From NCBI RefSeq assembly GCF_020400825.1, contig NZ_JAINVH010000002.1, positions 1-64,000 on the forward strand: DNA of 64,000 bases, written 5' to 3'. The stretch comes from Streptomyces sp. HPF1205. Lineage in GTDB: Bacteria; Actinomycetota; Actinomycetes; Streptomycetales; Streptomycetaceae. The translations under genes were made by a program, and so were the position numbers. Below the pieces are notes generated by a model. The model saw only the letters and a list, made by a program, of their open reading frames with translations. It was not told the DNA's origin and did not search any database. This document shows positions 63,590-64,000 of this stretch, piece after piece; position 1 is the stretch's first letter, and every line of letters begins with the position of its first letter.

Positions 63590-64000
63590 GGCCTTCCTCC
63601 TGCGTTCTGTGTCTGGTGCTGCGGCATCGCGGTCGGTCTGCGACTGGCGCGCCATCGGCCGTCGTCAGTGGGTACGATCGCCGCCGTCTCGGCCAGCCGG
63701 ACCAGACTTTTCTCGACCTCGCCGAAGGGGAGGCCGGCGCGCCCGCCGAAATGGCGGCTGTCCCGGAGCGATCGCGACAGCGGGATCCACGTCCTGGTCG
63801 TCGGCTGGTACGACGCCTCGTCGCCACGCAAGGCGTGCCACAGGGTTCGCGGATGCATGCCACGTGGCGCCAGCCGGATGAGGCGGTACGCCTGACCGTC
63901 GAGGCGTCTGGCCCGCACCGCCTGATCAGCCCCGCCGCCTTCGCGGGGAGCAGCGGTCTCGAACGCCTCAGCGACGGCGGGGCGGCGCTCGCTCCTCGGC
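63586..64000 (-). CDS. Hypothetical protein, 5' end outside the window
   Basis: The frame stays open to the right edge; a GTG at 63918 would give 110 residues but it has no ribosome site, and the open frame continues beyond it. The visible part is basic: RARRLDGQAYRLIRLAPRGM, then WIPLSRSLRDSRHFGGRAG and FGEVEKSLVRLAETAAIVPT, which could be a winged-helix DNA-binding domain. Its stop overlaps the next gene by four bases. It is the first visible gene of the operon. Confidence 0.65.
   Translation of the reverse strand, partial: PRSERRPAVAEAFETAAPREGGGADQAVRARRLDGQAYRLIRLAPRGMHPRTLWHALRGDEASYQPTTRTWIPLSRSLRDSRHFGGRAGLPFGEVEKSLVRLAETAAIVPTDDGRWRASRRPTAMPQHQTQNAGGRP
63927..63953 (-). repeat. CRISPR-repeat-like hairpin inside the partial gene
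   Basis: On the minus strand CTGCTCCCCGCG, a 6-base loop and GCGGGGCTG reproduce the core of the array repeats (same two arms, loop three bases longer). It is a single copy with no neighbouring repeat at 61-base spacing in the visible sequence, and lies within an open frame. Confidence 0.45.

Overview
The window looks like Streptomyces or a close actinomycete. GC content is very high, codons favour C or G in third position, GTG and TTG starts are common with GGAGG-type ribosome sites, and the gene families (FG-GAP secreted proteins, GntR/UTRA regulators, HATPase regulators, SUKH proteins, type I-E CRISPR repeats with a CCCCGC/GCGGGG stem) are typical. Most of it is accessory DNA, with many gene fragments, insertion-sequence remnants, duplicated blocks and tRNA-derived attachment-site copies.

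Left part (1-9 kb): the 3' end of a secreted Ig-like repeat protein, fragments of two regulators, a pair of convergently evolved-looking lipoproteins read leftward, a cytidylyltransferase, a glycosyltransferase fragment joined to a broken IS630 transposase, an orphan VapB-like antitoxin, and a chloramphenicol-phosphotransferase-like gene facing an ankyrin gene. The last two lie in a 1.38-kb block repeated almost exactly 30.57 kb downstream.

9-22.6 kb: three direct copies of the 3' half of a tRNA-Ser gene (8974, 11956, 22514) delimit two modules. The first has a HEPN-like protein, an integrase remnant and a DUF6928-like gene. The second has a membrane protein, two divergent giant FG-GAP secreted paralogues around a frameshifted gene, and two small families.

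22.7-28.7 kb: CRISPR array 1 (leader on the right, read leftward), a one-TM protein, an FkbM methyltransferase, a secreted lipase and transposase debris. 28.9-39.6 kb: a HATPase/GntR cluster, a GntR regulator with CTAG palindromes, a KAP P-loop NTPase fused to a receiver-like domain, a glycosyltransferase coupled to a third GntR gene, an IS5 remnant, a dienelactone-hydrolase-like gene, copy 2 of the 1.38-kb block, and two small putative immunity-type genes including a SUKH protein.

39.8-43.3 kb: a MobF relaxase/helicase gene inactivated by an amber codon and frameshifts, the relic of a conjugative element. 43.5-54.9 kb: a complete type I-E CRISPR-Cas locus, array 2, then cas3-casA-casB-cas7-cas5-cas6e-cas1-cas2, then array 3. 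All eight genes appear intact and mostly overlap by 1 or 4 bases. The three arrays share a leader element at an identical distance from the first repeat, so they probably use the same Cas1-Cas2 machinery.

55.2-64 kb: a leftward, translationally coupled operon of at least three genes: a small partial protein, a 765-residue protein of unknown family, and a 2010-residue protein with an AAA/ORC-like ATPase core. It is separated from array 3 by a strong bidirectional terminator. This operon and the KAP-receiver fusion are the best candidates here for undescribed (possibly anti-phage) systems; that role is inference from domain type and neighbourhood only.
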